A DNA stretch of 14,383 nt from Anaerolineae bacterium (GTDB lineage Bacteria > Chloroflexota > Anaerolineae > CG2-30-64-16): assembly GCA_025454565.1 (NCBI GenBank), contig JALOOE010000008.1, positions 1 to 14,383 on the forward strand. The letters are read 5' to 3'. The notes beneath the pieces are model-generated. The model was not told the origin of the DNA. It saw only the letters and a program-made list of their open reading frames with translations, and did no database searches. Each line of letters begins with the position of its first letter. The first letter of the stretch is position 1. Below are positions 1 through 6,129 of this stretch, piece after piece. A program made the position numbers and the translations under genes.

Positions 1-735
1 CAGTGGGATTTCGTTGACCGCACCTTCGTGGATCTGACAACCGGGCATACCATGTACGACGATGAGGGCGATATCCGCGAAGCGCACTTTGCGCGCCTGG
101 CAGAGTTGCTGGTAGAAATGGACGCGTTGGGTATGGTAGCCGAGGTGGTGCTCTTCTCGCATGAAAAGCAGCCTTATTATCCGCCGGAGGTGCTCGAACG
201 GGGCACTCACAACATGGCGGAACGCCTCCTCCCCTACCGCAATCTGATCCTGCAAATCTGGAACGAGGATTCGCTGGCGGTGGCGCGTTGCTTTCGAGCG
301 GCGAAGGAGGTAGATCCCGCACGCATCGTCACCAACGCGCCGGGTTTCGCCAACGTCTTGGGCGATGACGCGCAGAACGAAATGCTCGACCTGTTGACGC
401 CGCACACCGTCCGCCGCGAAGCGGACCGTTTCTGGGAGATCGCACCGCAGCAGATCGCGTCACTGCTGGCACGCTTCGGCAAACCAGTGATCGATGACGA
501 GCCGGCACGCTGCGGAACGACACAATATGGCGGCATCCCCGGAGGCACGCAACCGTGGCAGCACATCGAGCAAATCAAGCGGGTGCGCGCTGCCGGCGGT
601 TATCATGTCTACCATCACGACATGTTCCAGATGGGCTACGGTCATCCATCCATCCCGTCACACGGCATCCCCGACCCGGAGTTTCCGTTCCACCGGGAGG
701 TGTTCGCGTTCCTGGGGGAGAATCGAAGCTGGTGA
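1..735 (+). CDS. Glycoside hydrolase-like TIM-barrel protein, 5'-truncated
   Basis: The reading frame is open from the first base, so the gene begins upstream of the window and 244 C-terminal residues are visible. Two motifs fit a clan GH-A (GH5-like) retaining glycosidase. 'LQIWNED' places a putative acid/base Glu at visible residue 89, and 'GKPVIDDEPAR' places a putative nucleophile Glu at about residue 167. 'GGYHVYHHDMFQ' near the C-terminus would be a late barrel strand. The role would be hydrolysis of a glycosidic bond in an imported or external glycan; I cannot assign a GH family or substrate. The signal-peptide question is open because the N-terminus is missing. The stop codon lies only 13 bases before the dehydrogenase start, so the two genes are probably co-transcribed. 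The fold and clan rest on motif recognition only. Confidence 0.6.
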   Translation, partial: QWDFVDRTFVDLTTGHTMYDDEGDIREAHFARLAELLVEMDALGMVAEVVLFSHEKQPYYPPEVLERGTHNMAERLLPYRNLILQIWNEDSLAVARCFRAAKEVDPARIVTNAPGFANVLGDDAQNEMLDLLTPHTVRREADRFWEIAPQQIASLLARFGKPVIDDEPARCGTTQYGGIPGGTQPWQHIEQIKRVRAAGGYHVYHHDMFQMGYGHPSIPSHGIPDPEFPFHREVFAFLGENRSW

Positions 736-748
736 AAGGACAACGCAT

Positions 749-1786
749 ATGCGCGCAGTACAGAAATGGGGCGATGGCCGCGACGCGATAGGCCTGGTAG
801 ATGTGCCGGAGCCGAACGTCGGCCCACACGATCTGCTGGTCGAGGTCGGCGCAGTGGGCATCTGCGGCAGCGATCTGCACATCTGGAACGACCGCAAGGA
901 GCACCGCCGGCCCGTGACGCTGGGCCATGAGTTCGCCGGCGTGATTATCGGCAGGGGCGCGGCGGTTGCTGCGGGCTGGCAGATCGGCGATCGCATCTGC
1001 GGCGACCTGGAGACGCTGGACGGCCGCGTGGGCACGCACGTGAACGGCGCGTACGCCGAGCGAATCGCCATCCCCGAACGGTTGGCCCATCACCTGCCGG
1101 ACAACCTCAGCTTCGAGGAAGGCGCCCTGATCGAGCAGGTGACCTGCATGAGCCATTCGCTGATGGCGCGCACGCGCATCCACCCGGCCGATTTCGTGGT
1201 CATTACCGGGCCCGGGCCCATCGGCCTGACGATGCTTCAGTTGGCGAAACTCTACAGCCCACGCACGATCATGGTGACCGGGCTGAGATCCGACACGATG
1301 CGACTGCAGAAGGCGCATGCGCTGGGCGCCGACTGCATCTTCTACAGCGAGGATGATCCTGTGAGCGAGGTCCTGCGTCTGACCGATGGCTTGGGCGCGG
1401 ACGTAGTACTCGACTGCTCCGGCGGCGAGACGGCGATCACGCAGGCGACGCGCATGGTGAAAAACGGCGGCTGGATCACGGTCATCGGGCTGTGGGGACA
1501 CGATATCGCCGTCAATCTCGACCGCATCCCCTACAACAATCTGACGGTGCGCGGGGGGTGGGGCTGGGATGGCATGGAATATGCCGATCAAGCCGTGCGC
1601 ATGGCGGCCGGCTGGCATTCCTGGGAACGCGCCCTGCGCATCATGGCGATGGGCAAGGTCAAGCTGGCTCCGATCATCACGCGCCGCATCCGCCTGGAGG
1701 AATGGCGCGACGCGTTCGAGCGGCTGGAGCGCAAAGACGAGATCAAGGTGATGATCTACCCGAACGAGAAGTATCTGCCCAGTTGA
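749..1786 (+). CDS. Zinc-type medium-chain alcohol/polyol dehydrogenase
   Basis: This 345-residue protein has the order of the sorbitol/threonine dehydrogenase superfamily. 'GICGSDLH' carries zinc ligand Cys39, 'GHEFAGV' carries His60 and Glu61, and a Rossmann motif 'GPGPIGL' lies near residues 154-160. A catalytic domain follows to the C-terminus. Such enzymes oxidise a sugar or polyol hydroxyl with NAD(P)+ in the cytoplasm. The start at 749 is chosen because AAAGGA (735-740) sits 8 bases upstream and the protein begins with the usual 'MRAVQ'; the reading frame is open further upstream but overlaps the preceding gene. Oddly, the loop that normally carries four structural-zinc cysteines is about 17 residues between 'GDR' and 'GAYAE', with a single Cys84, so the structural zinc is probably absent. 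The substrate cannot be read from sequence; the context implies a sugar. Confidence 0.88.
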   Translation: MRAVQKWGDGRDAIGLVDVPEPNVGPHDLLVEVGAVGICGSDLHIWNDRKEHRRPVTLGHEFAGVIIGRGAAVAAGWQIGDRICGDLETLDGRVGTHVNGAYAERIAIPERLAHHLPDNLSFEEGALIEQVTCMSHSLMARTRIHPADFVVITGPGPIGLTMLQLAKLYSPRTIMVTGLRSDTMRLQKAHALGADCIFYSEDDPVSEVLRLTDGLGADVVLDCSGGETAITQATRMVKNGGWITVIGLWGHDIAVNLDRIPYNNLTVRGGWGWDGMEYADQAVRMAAGWHSWERALRIMAMGKVKLAPIITRRIRLEEWRDAFERLERKDEIKVMIYPNEKYLPS

Positions 1787-1796
1787 AATTCCGGTA

Positions 1797-1825
1797 TTGA
1801 CAAATGATCCCGTTTCAGCGATAAT
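1797..1825 (+). promoter_or_regulatory. Sigma-70 promoter of the lacI-family gene
   Basis: TTGACA (1797-1802) is followed after exactly 17 bases by GATAAT (1820-1825), a perfect -35 hexamer with a five-of-six -10 hexamer at optimal spacing. Transcription would start near 1832, about 45 bases before the GTG start of the regulator. It lies in the only sizeable gap between the dehydrogenase and the regulator. It likely drives the regulator and, since the following gaps are short, several downstream genes. Confidence 0.75.
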
Positions 1826-1830
1826 CCACT

Positions 1831-1856
1831 TGACACGTGTAAGCCTGCACGTGTCA
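1831..1856 (+). promoter_or_regulatory. Candidate LacI-family operator dyad
   Basis: TGACACGTG (1831-1839) and its exact reverse complement CACGTGTCA (1848-1856) are separated by 8 bases, giving a 26-base dyad. Each arm also contains the self-complementary core CACGTG, so it can be read as two adjacent palindromic half-operators with a central CpG, as LacI-family operators usually have. The dyad begins 5 bases after the -10 hexamer, covering the expected transcription start, which suits repression of the regulator's own promoter. That the neighbouring LacI protein binds it is inference. I saw no second intergenic copy in the window. Confidence 0.6.
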
Positions 1857-1877
1857 GGCCACGCCTGAGAGAGATCA

Positions 1878-2909
1878 GTGTCCAATCGGGTCACCCAAAG
1901 CGATGTTGCCAGCCAGGCCGGCGTCTCACGCGCGACCGTCTCCAACGTGATCACCGGCCGCGCAGGCGGCAGCGTGCAGATCACGGAAGAGACGCGCCGC
2001 CGCGTGCTGGCGGCCGTCGATGCGTTGGGCTACCAACCGCATGCGGCCGCGCGCAGCCTGCGCTCGGGCCGCACCGACACCATCGCGCTGATCGTGCCCG
2101 ACGGCAGCAACCCGCACTGGTGGGCCATCGTTCGCGGCGTCGAGGCGGTGACGCGCGAGCACGGCTGCCAGCTCGTCCTCAGCATCACCGGGCAGGAGGC
2201 CGAGCGCGAGCGCCAATCGCTGCGCGCGCTGGCCGAGCAGCGGATCGACGGGCTGATCCTGATCCTCACCTACCCCGGCCGTCTGGTCACGGAATTGGAG
2301 ACGCTCCGCCTGCACGCCGGCGCCATCGTCACCTTCGGACACGAACTCCCCGGCAAAGATGTGGTGACCCAGGACTACGGACCGGGCACGCGCGAACTGA
2401 TGGATCACCTCATCCAACTGGGGCACACGCGCATCGGCTTCATCCACGGTGTGGCCCGGCCCGGCCTGGCCGCCGACCGCCTTTTCGCCTACCGCCGCGC
2501 GCTTCGGGCCGCAGGCCTGCCCTACGAGAAGCAGTTGATCGTCCAGTGCGGCCCGACTCCCGACGACGGCGCCTGCGCGGCGATGCGCCTGCTCGATCTC
2601 AGGCCGCAACCGACCGCCATCCTCGGCATCAATGACCTGATGGCGATGGGCGCGCTCCAGGCGGCGCACGAGCGCGGGCTGTCCGTGCCGGGCGATCTCT
2701 CTGTGGCGGGCTTCGACGACATTGACATCGCCGAGCACCTGGCGCCGCCGCTCACCACCCTGCGCGCACACGGCGAGGAAATCGGCTGCCAAGCCGCGAC
2801 GCTGTTGTTCCAGCGCCTGGCCGACCCGGAGCGTCCCCAGCAGCGCGTCGCCATCCCGACGGCGCTGGTGATCCGGGGATCGACGGGGGCACGCCCGGTA
2901 CCGCAATGA
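1878..2909 (+). CDS. LacI-family transcriptional regulator
   Basis: This 343-residue cytoplasmic DNA-binding protein has the standard family length. Residues 6-27 form the helix-turn-helix ('SDVASQAGVSRATVSNVITG'), and residues 54-66 form the hinge helix with the minor-groove Leu in 'AARSLRSG'. A periplasmic-binding-protein-like sugar domain starts at 'TDTIALIVPDGSNPHW'. Family signatures 'LGHTRIGFI' (181-189), 'AILGINDLMAMGAL' (247-260) and 'VPGDLSVAGFDDIDIAEHL' (270-288) are present. The start is GTG at 1878, preceded by a GAGAGA purine run at 1868-1873. It most likely represses its own promoter through the dyad at 1831-1856 and responds to a sugar derived from the imported glycan (inference from family and context). 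The inducer is not identifiable from the sequence. Confidence 0.93.
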   Translation: MSNRVTQSDVASQAGVSRATVSNVITGRAGGSVQITEETRRRVLAAVDALGYQPHAAARSLRSGRTDTIALIVPDGSNPHWWAIVRGVEAVTREHGCQLVLSITGQEAERERQSLRALAEQRIDGLILILTYPGRLVTELETLRLHAGAIVTFGHELPGKDVVTQDYGPGTRELMDHLIQLGHTRIGFIHGVARPGLAADRLFAYRRALRAAGLPYEKQLIVQCGPTPDDGACAAMRLLDLRPQPTAILGINDLMAMGALQAAHERGLSVPGDLSVAGFDDIDIAEHLAPPLTTLRAHGEEIGCQAATLLFQRLADPERPQQRVAIPTALVIRGSTGARPVPQ

Positions 2910-2921
2910 TCTGGTGGCTCG

Positions 2922-3833
2922 ATGGCAGAGGCCATGTTCCAGTGCAGCGAGACCGTTGCGCAGACGCTCCAGTTCGCGACCGTGACCGTCGACGCCGATG
3001 GAAGCGTGATCCGCACCGAGACGTGCCACGCCGAGCGGTTCGTCGAGACGTTGCGCGATGGCGTTGCGCTCGAGATGATCGCCATTCCTGGCGGCGCTTT
3101 CCAGATGGGATCGCGAGCCAGCGAAGGCTATCCCGACGAGCAGCCCCAGCACAGCGCCCGGCTGCAACCGTTCTGGATGGCGCGCTACCCGGTAACGCAG
3201 CGGCAATGGCAAGCGGTGCTGGGATCGCTGCCCCGGTGTCGCACGGTTGGCCCGGAGCACCCTGTCGATCGGGTGTCCTGGCACGACGCAGTTGCCTTCT
3301 GCCGGCGGTTGGCTCAACACACGGGGCGTGCCTATCGACTGCCAGGCGAGACTGAGTGGGAATATGCATGCCGGGCGGGCTCAGCAACGCCTTTCTGTTT
3401 TGGGCCGACGATCACGACCGATCTGGCGAACTACGTCGGCGAGCACACCTATCTCGGTGAGCCGAAAGGCATCTACCGGCACGGCAGCAGCGAAGTGGGC
3501 AGCTTTCCGCCGAATGCCTTTGGCCTCTGCGACATGCACGGCAATGTCTGGGAATGGTGCGCCGATGCCTGGCACGATGACCATGTGGGCGCGCCGGCGG
3601 ATGGGAGCATCTGGGAGCGCGGCGCAACGGGCGCTCGCGTGCTGCGCGGGGGCTGCTGGCACGATCCGCCCAACCTGTGCCGCAGCGCGGCCCGTCTCAG
3701 GCAGGCGCCCGATCAGGGCGAGGACTTTTTCGGGTGCCGAGTGGCGCTCTCATCCATCGAACGACACCAGGCAGGCCAGCCGACTTGGCTTGGCCGCATC
3801 GTGCGCAGATGGTCCACGAAGCCCACAGGATAG
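2922..3833 (+). CDS. FGE/SUMF1-fold protein lacking the FGE active-site cysteines
   Basis: This 303-residue protein has the formylglycine-generating-enzyme (SUMF1) fold. Recognisable motifs are 'LEMIAIPGGAFQMGS' (50-64), 'FWMARYPVTQRQW' (84-96), 'VDRVSWHDAVAFC' (115-127), 'YRLPGETEWEYACRAG' (138-153), 'NAFGLCDMHGNVWEWC' (198-213) and 'RVLRGGCW' (239-246). True FGEs carry two catalytic cysteines in a 'C-x4-C-A-A-R' arrangement. Here the aligned stretch is 'NLCRSAAR' (251-258), where the second cysteine is Ser255 and the first falls on Pro250. It is therefore more likely a non-catalytic or differently acting SUMF1-domain protein than an FGE. No signal peptide is present. ATG 2922 is the first start after the in-frame stop at 2907, with a weak GGTGG upstream, and it follows the regulator by 12 bases, suggesting co-transcription. 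A function cannot be named. Confidence 0.82.
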   Translation: MAEAMFQCSETVAQTLQFATVTVDADGSVIRTETCHAERFVETLRDGVALEMIAIPGGAFQMGSRASEGYPDEQPQHSARLQPFWMARYPVTQRQWQAVLGSLPRCRTVGPEHPVDRVSWHDAVAFCRRLAQHTGRAYRLPGETEWEYACRAGSATPFCFGPTITTDLANYVGEHTYLGEPKGIYRHGSSEVGSFPPNAFGLCDMHGNVWEWCADAWHDDHVGAPADGSIWERGATGARVLRGGCWHDPPNLCRSAARLRQAPDQGEDFFGCRVALSSIERHQAGQPTWLGRIVRRWSTKPTG

Positions 3834-3856
3834 GTATTGAAAGGCTATCACCTAAC

Positions 3857-4417
3857 ATGCGCGATCCCTGGGTGAACGTCCGCACCTACCACGATCTACC
3901 GGCCGATCAGGTCATCTCGGCGCTACAAAAGGAGATTCGCCGCGGGCATACCGAGAACGCCGTGCTCCTGGCCTACGAGATGGTGACCACCAGCCCCGCA
4001 CTGGAAGATTATCTGTGGAAGCGGCTGATGGTGATTTCGGTGGAGGATATCGGCCTCGGTGAGCCGCAGGCGGCCATCATGCTGAACGCGCTCTACCAGA
4101 TGGTCTGCACCTTTGAGCACAGCATGGGGGAACGTAAGCTGTTCGCCGTCCACGCGGTGCGCTATTTATGCGGCTGCCAGAAGGATCGCACCAGCGACGA
4201 GATGATCAACTGGGTCATCCAGGCTGTGGCGAATGGCACGGCCCGGCCAGAGATCCCGGATTACGCTCTGGACATGCACACCGCTGAGGGCAAGGCGCGC
4301 GGCCGGGGCAAGCGGCATTTCTGGGAGGAAGGCGCAAAGCTGTTCCCGGAAATGCCGGAGCGTGATCTGACCTATCGCCAGCGCGTTCTGGCGATTCTCG
4401 ACAAACAAGGAGAATAG
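3857..4417 (+). CDS. Stand-alone RarA/MgsA C-terminal-domain-like protein
   Basis: This 186-residue protein starts at ATG 3857, with GAAAGG at 3839-3844 as a slightly distant ribosome-binding site. The stretch from 'ISALQKEIRRGHTENAVLLAYEM' through 'LEDYLWKRLMVISVEDIGLGEPQA' to 'LNALYQM' and 'KLFAVHAVRYLCGCQKDRTSDEM' matches my memory of the helical C-terminal (oligomerisation) region of the RarA/MgsA clamp-loader-like ATPases. Those read 'SALQK..RRGD.D.AL..' and 'IARR.V..ASEDIG.ADP'. There is no Walker A or B motif anywhere, and the protein is less than half RarA length, so it is not itself an ATPase. The role is unknown; it could be a partner for other AAA+ proteins or an independent family. 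Its last codons contain the AAGGAG that serves the next gene, whose ATG follows the TAG directly, so translation of the two is probably coupled. Confidence 0.65.
   Translation: MRDPWVNVRTYHDLPADQVISALQKEIRRGHTENAVLLAYEMVTTSPALEDYLWKRLMVISVEDIGLGEPQAAIMLNALYQMVCTFEHSMGERKLFAVHAVRYLCGCQKDRTSDEMINWVIQAVANGTARPEIPDYALDMHTAEGKARGRGKRHFWEEGAKLFPEMPERDLTYRQRVLAILDKQGE
4407..4414 (+). promoter_or_regulatory. Ribosome-binding site for the DUF4038 gene inside the preceding gene
   Basis: AAGGAGAA lies within the final codons of the RarA-C-like gene, a short distance before ATG 4418, which follows directly after the TAG stop (4415-4417). This fixes the start of the glycoside hydrolase and suggests termination-reinitiation coupling. 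Confidence 0.7.
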
Positions 4418-6037
4418 ATGCTACACACTCGCCGCAACTGCATCACCGAATGGACGTACACCTCCGGCAAGTCGTACACCGATCCCTTCAACGAAGTCGA
4501 TCTGGATGTCATCGTCACCGACCCGGACGGCCAGGAGCTCACCGTGCCGGCGTTTTGGGCCGGCGACCAGACGTGGCGCGTGCGCTTTGCCCCGCGGCAG
4601 ATCGGGCAGTACACCTATCGCACCGTCTGCTCGGACGCAGGCAACACTGACCTGCATGGTCAGACCGGCGCGCTCATGGTCGCACGCTATACCGGCGACA
4701 ACCCCCTGCTGCGCCGCGGCTTCCTGCAGGTGGCCGCCGATCGCCGCCATCTGGAGCATGCGGACGGCACGCCCTTCCTCTGGTTGGCCGATACGTGGTG
4801 GATGGGCTTCACCCAGCGATTGAGCTGGCCCGCCGATTTTCAGCAGCTCACCGCCGATCGGGTTGCCAAGGGCTTTTCGGTCGTCCAGATTGTAGCCGGC
4901 CTCTACCCCGACATGGACTGGTACGACGAGCGCGGGATGAACGAGGCCGGCTTCCCGTGGACGAAGGATTTCAGCCGGATCAACCCGGCCTACTTCGACA
5001 TGGCGGATCTGCGTATCGCCCACCTGGTGCGGGCAGGCATCGTGCCGTGCATCGTCGGCGAGTGGGGCTATTTCATGGACTTCGCCGGTCCCGATGTGCT
5101 GAAGAAGCACTGGCGTTACATCGTCGCCCGCTACAGCGCCTACCCGGTCACCTGGTGCGCCGCGGGCGAAGCGATGATGAACTACTACCTGCTCAAGGAT
5201 CCGCAGCGAAACACGGACGAGTGGAAGCGAGGGCGGCAAGCGGAATGGTCGGCCCTGGTGCGGCACATCCGGGCGCTCGATCCGAACAAGCATCCGATCA
5301 CCATCCACCCGACGCAGTTTGGCCGGCAGCAGGTGGATGATCCGGCGGTGTTGGACTTCGAGATGCTGCAAACCGGGCATAGCGGATTCAACAGCCTTGC
5401 GAACACAGTCAACTCACTCGAAAAGTCACTCGCCGCCGACCCGACCCTGCCCGTGCTGATCGGCGAGGTCAACTATGAAGGGATCATGGAGTCGAGCCGC
5501 GAGGAGATCCAGCGCTTCATCTTCTGGACGGCAATGCTTAGCGGCGCGATGGGCCACACCTATGGCGCGAACGGCATCTGGCAGGTTAATGGCCGAGAGG
5601 CGCCCTATGGCCTTTCGCCGCACGGCTCTTCCTGGGGCAATCGCCCCTGGGATGAGGCCGCGGCGCTGCCCGGCTCCGGCCAACTGGGCATTGCGAAACG
5701 ACTGCTGGAACGCTATCCCTGGCAGCAATTCCAGCCGCATCCCGAGTGGGTCGAGCCGCACCAGGATCCGGAGAAACGAATGCTGCCCTATGCCGCCGGC
5801 ATCCCTGAACAAGTCCGGCTCATCTACATCCCCGCCGAGGCATCCTGGATCGCCTGGCGCGGCGCGCTGATCGTCAAGGGTCTGGAGGCCGGCGCGACCT
5901 ATCACGCGTACTACTTCGACCCGACGAACGGCGTCGAGCACGACCTGGGCAGCGCAGTCGGCGGCAGTGACACTATCGTGCCCAAACCGCCCGTTTTCCA
6001 GGATTGGGTACTGGTGTTGGAGCGGCACCGGGTATGA
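4418..6037 (+). CDS. DUF5060/DUF4038 apiosidase-like glycoside hydrolase, cytoplasmic
   Basis: This is a 539-residue enzyme with three parts. Residues 1-90 form an immunoglobulin-like DUF5060 domain ('FNEVDLDVIVTDPDG' and 'WRVRFAPRQIGQYTYRT'). About 97-435 is a DUF4038 TIM barrel ('HLEHADGTPFLWLADTWWMG'). The C-terminal beta domain resembles the putative collagen-binding module of this family ('SWIAWRGALIVKGLEAGATYHAYYFDPTNG'). Candidate catalytic residues are Glu251 in 'TWCAAGEAMMNY' and Glu350 in 'VLIGEVNYEG'. Related GH140 members remove apiose from plant rhamnogalacturonan II, but DUF4038 proteins are diverse and the substrate here is unknown. There is no signal peptide, so it should act in the cytoplasm on glycan brought in by the adjacent importer. 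It sits immediately upstream of the binding-protein gene, with its stop codon inside an inverted repeat. Confidence 0.85.
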   Translation: MLHTRRNCITEWTYTSGKSYTDPFNEVDLDVIVTDPDGQELTVPAFWAGDQTWRVRFAPRQIGQYTYRTVCSDAGNTDLHGQTGALMVARYTGDNPLLRRGFLQVAADRRHLEHADGTPFLWLADTWWMGFTQRLSWPADFQQLTADRVAKGFSVVQIVAGLYPDMDWYDERGMNEAGFPWTKDFSRINPAYFDMADLRIAHLVRAGIVPCIVGEWGYFMDFAGPDVLKKHWRYIVARYSAYPVTWCAAGEAMMNYYLLKDPQRNTDEWKRGRQAEWSALVRHIRALDPNKHPITIHPTQFGRQQVDDPAVLDFEMLQTGHSGFNSLANTVNSLEKSLAADPTLPVLIGEVNYEGIMESSREEIQRFIFWTAMLSGAMGHTYGANGIWQVNGREAPYGLSPHGSSWGNRPWDEAAALPGSGQLGIAKRLLERYPWQQFQPHPEWVEPHQDPEKRMLPYAAGIPEQVRLIYIPAEASWIAWRGALIVKGLEAGATYHAYYFDPTNGVEHDLGSAVGGSDTIVPKPPVFQDWVLVLERHRV

Positions 6038-6104
6038 CAGCGAAGCCACGGGATTGATCAAATCCGGCTGACCATTCGGTGAATCCGGCTGATTCGCTGT
6101 CATA
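6033..6104 (+). repeat. Long-loop perfect inverted repeat spanning the GH stop codon
   Basis: TATGACAGCGAA (6033-6044) and its exact reverse complement TTCGCTGTCATA (6093-6104) flank a 48-base interior. The left arm includes the TGA stop of the hydrolase gene (6035-6037), and the right arm ends 11 bases before the Shine-Dalgarno of the binding-protein gene. The interior holds two copies of AATCCGGCTGA. There is no U-run after it, so it is not an ordinary intrinsic terminator. An mRNA-stabilising or processing stem that raises binding-protein level relative to upstream enzymes is a reasonable inference. Confidence 0.6.
6061..6092 (+). repeat. 11-bp direct repeat with 21-bp period
   Basis: AATCCGGCTGA occurs at 6061-6071 and again at 6082-6092. 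The 21-base offset equals two helical turns, which would place two bound protein monomers on the same DNA face. Both copies lie in the loop of the inverted repeat at 6033-6104. GGATT at 6051-6055 can pair with the AATCC of either copy, an alternative RNA pairing. No known operator is recognised. Confidence 0.5.
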
Positions 6105-6129
6105 TCGAGAAACACAAGGAGGAAAGGTC

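Noticed and set aside
575..1984. Long open frame on the minus strand (469 codons) opposite the dehydrogenase
   Set aside because: It is the antisense shadow of a well-supported gene in GC-rich DNA, and its residue composition (repeated Arg/His/Gln/Ala) matches no family.
1926..3320. Minus-strand open frame of 464 codons over the regulator and SUMF1-fold genes
   Set aside because: It spans two convincing + strand genes and has no recognisable domain or ribosome-binding site.
6077..6105. Possible promoter with a TCATAT -10 before the binding-protein gene
   Set aside because: No acceptable -35 at a normal distance, and the hexamer coincides with an arm of the inverted repeat.
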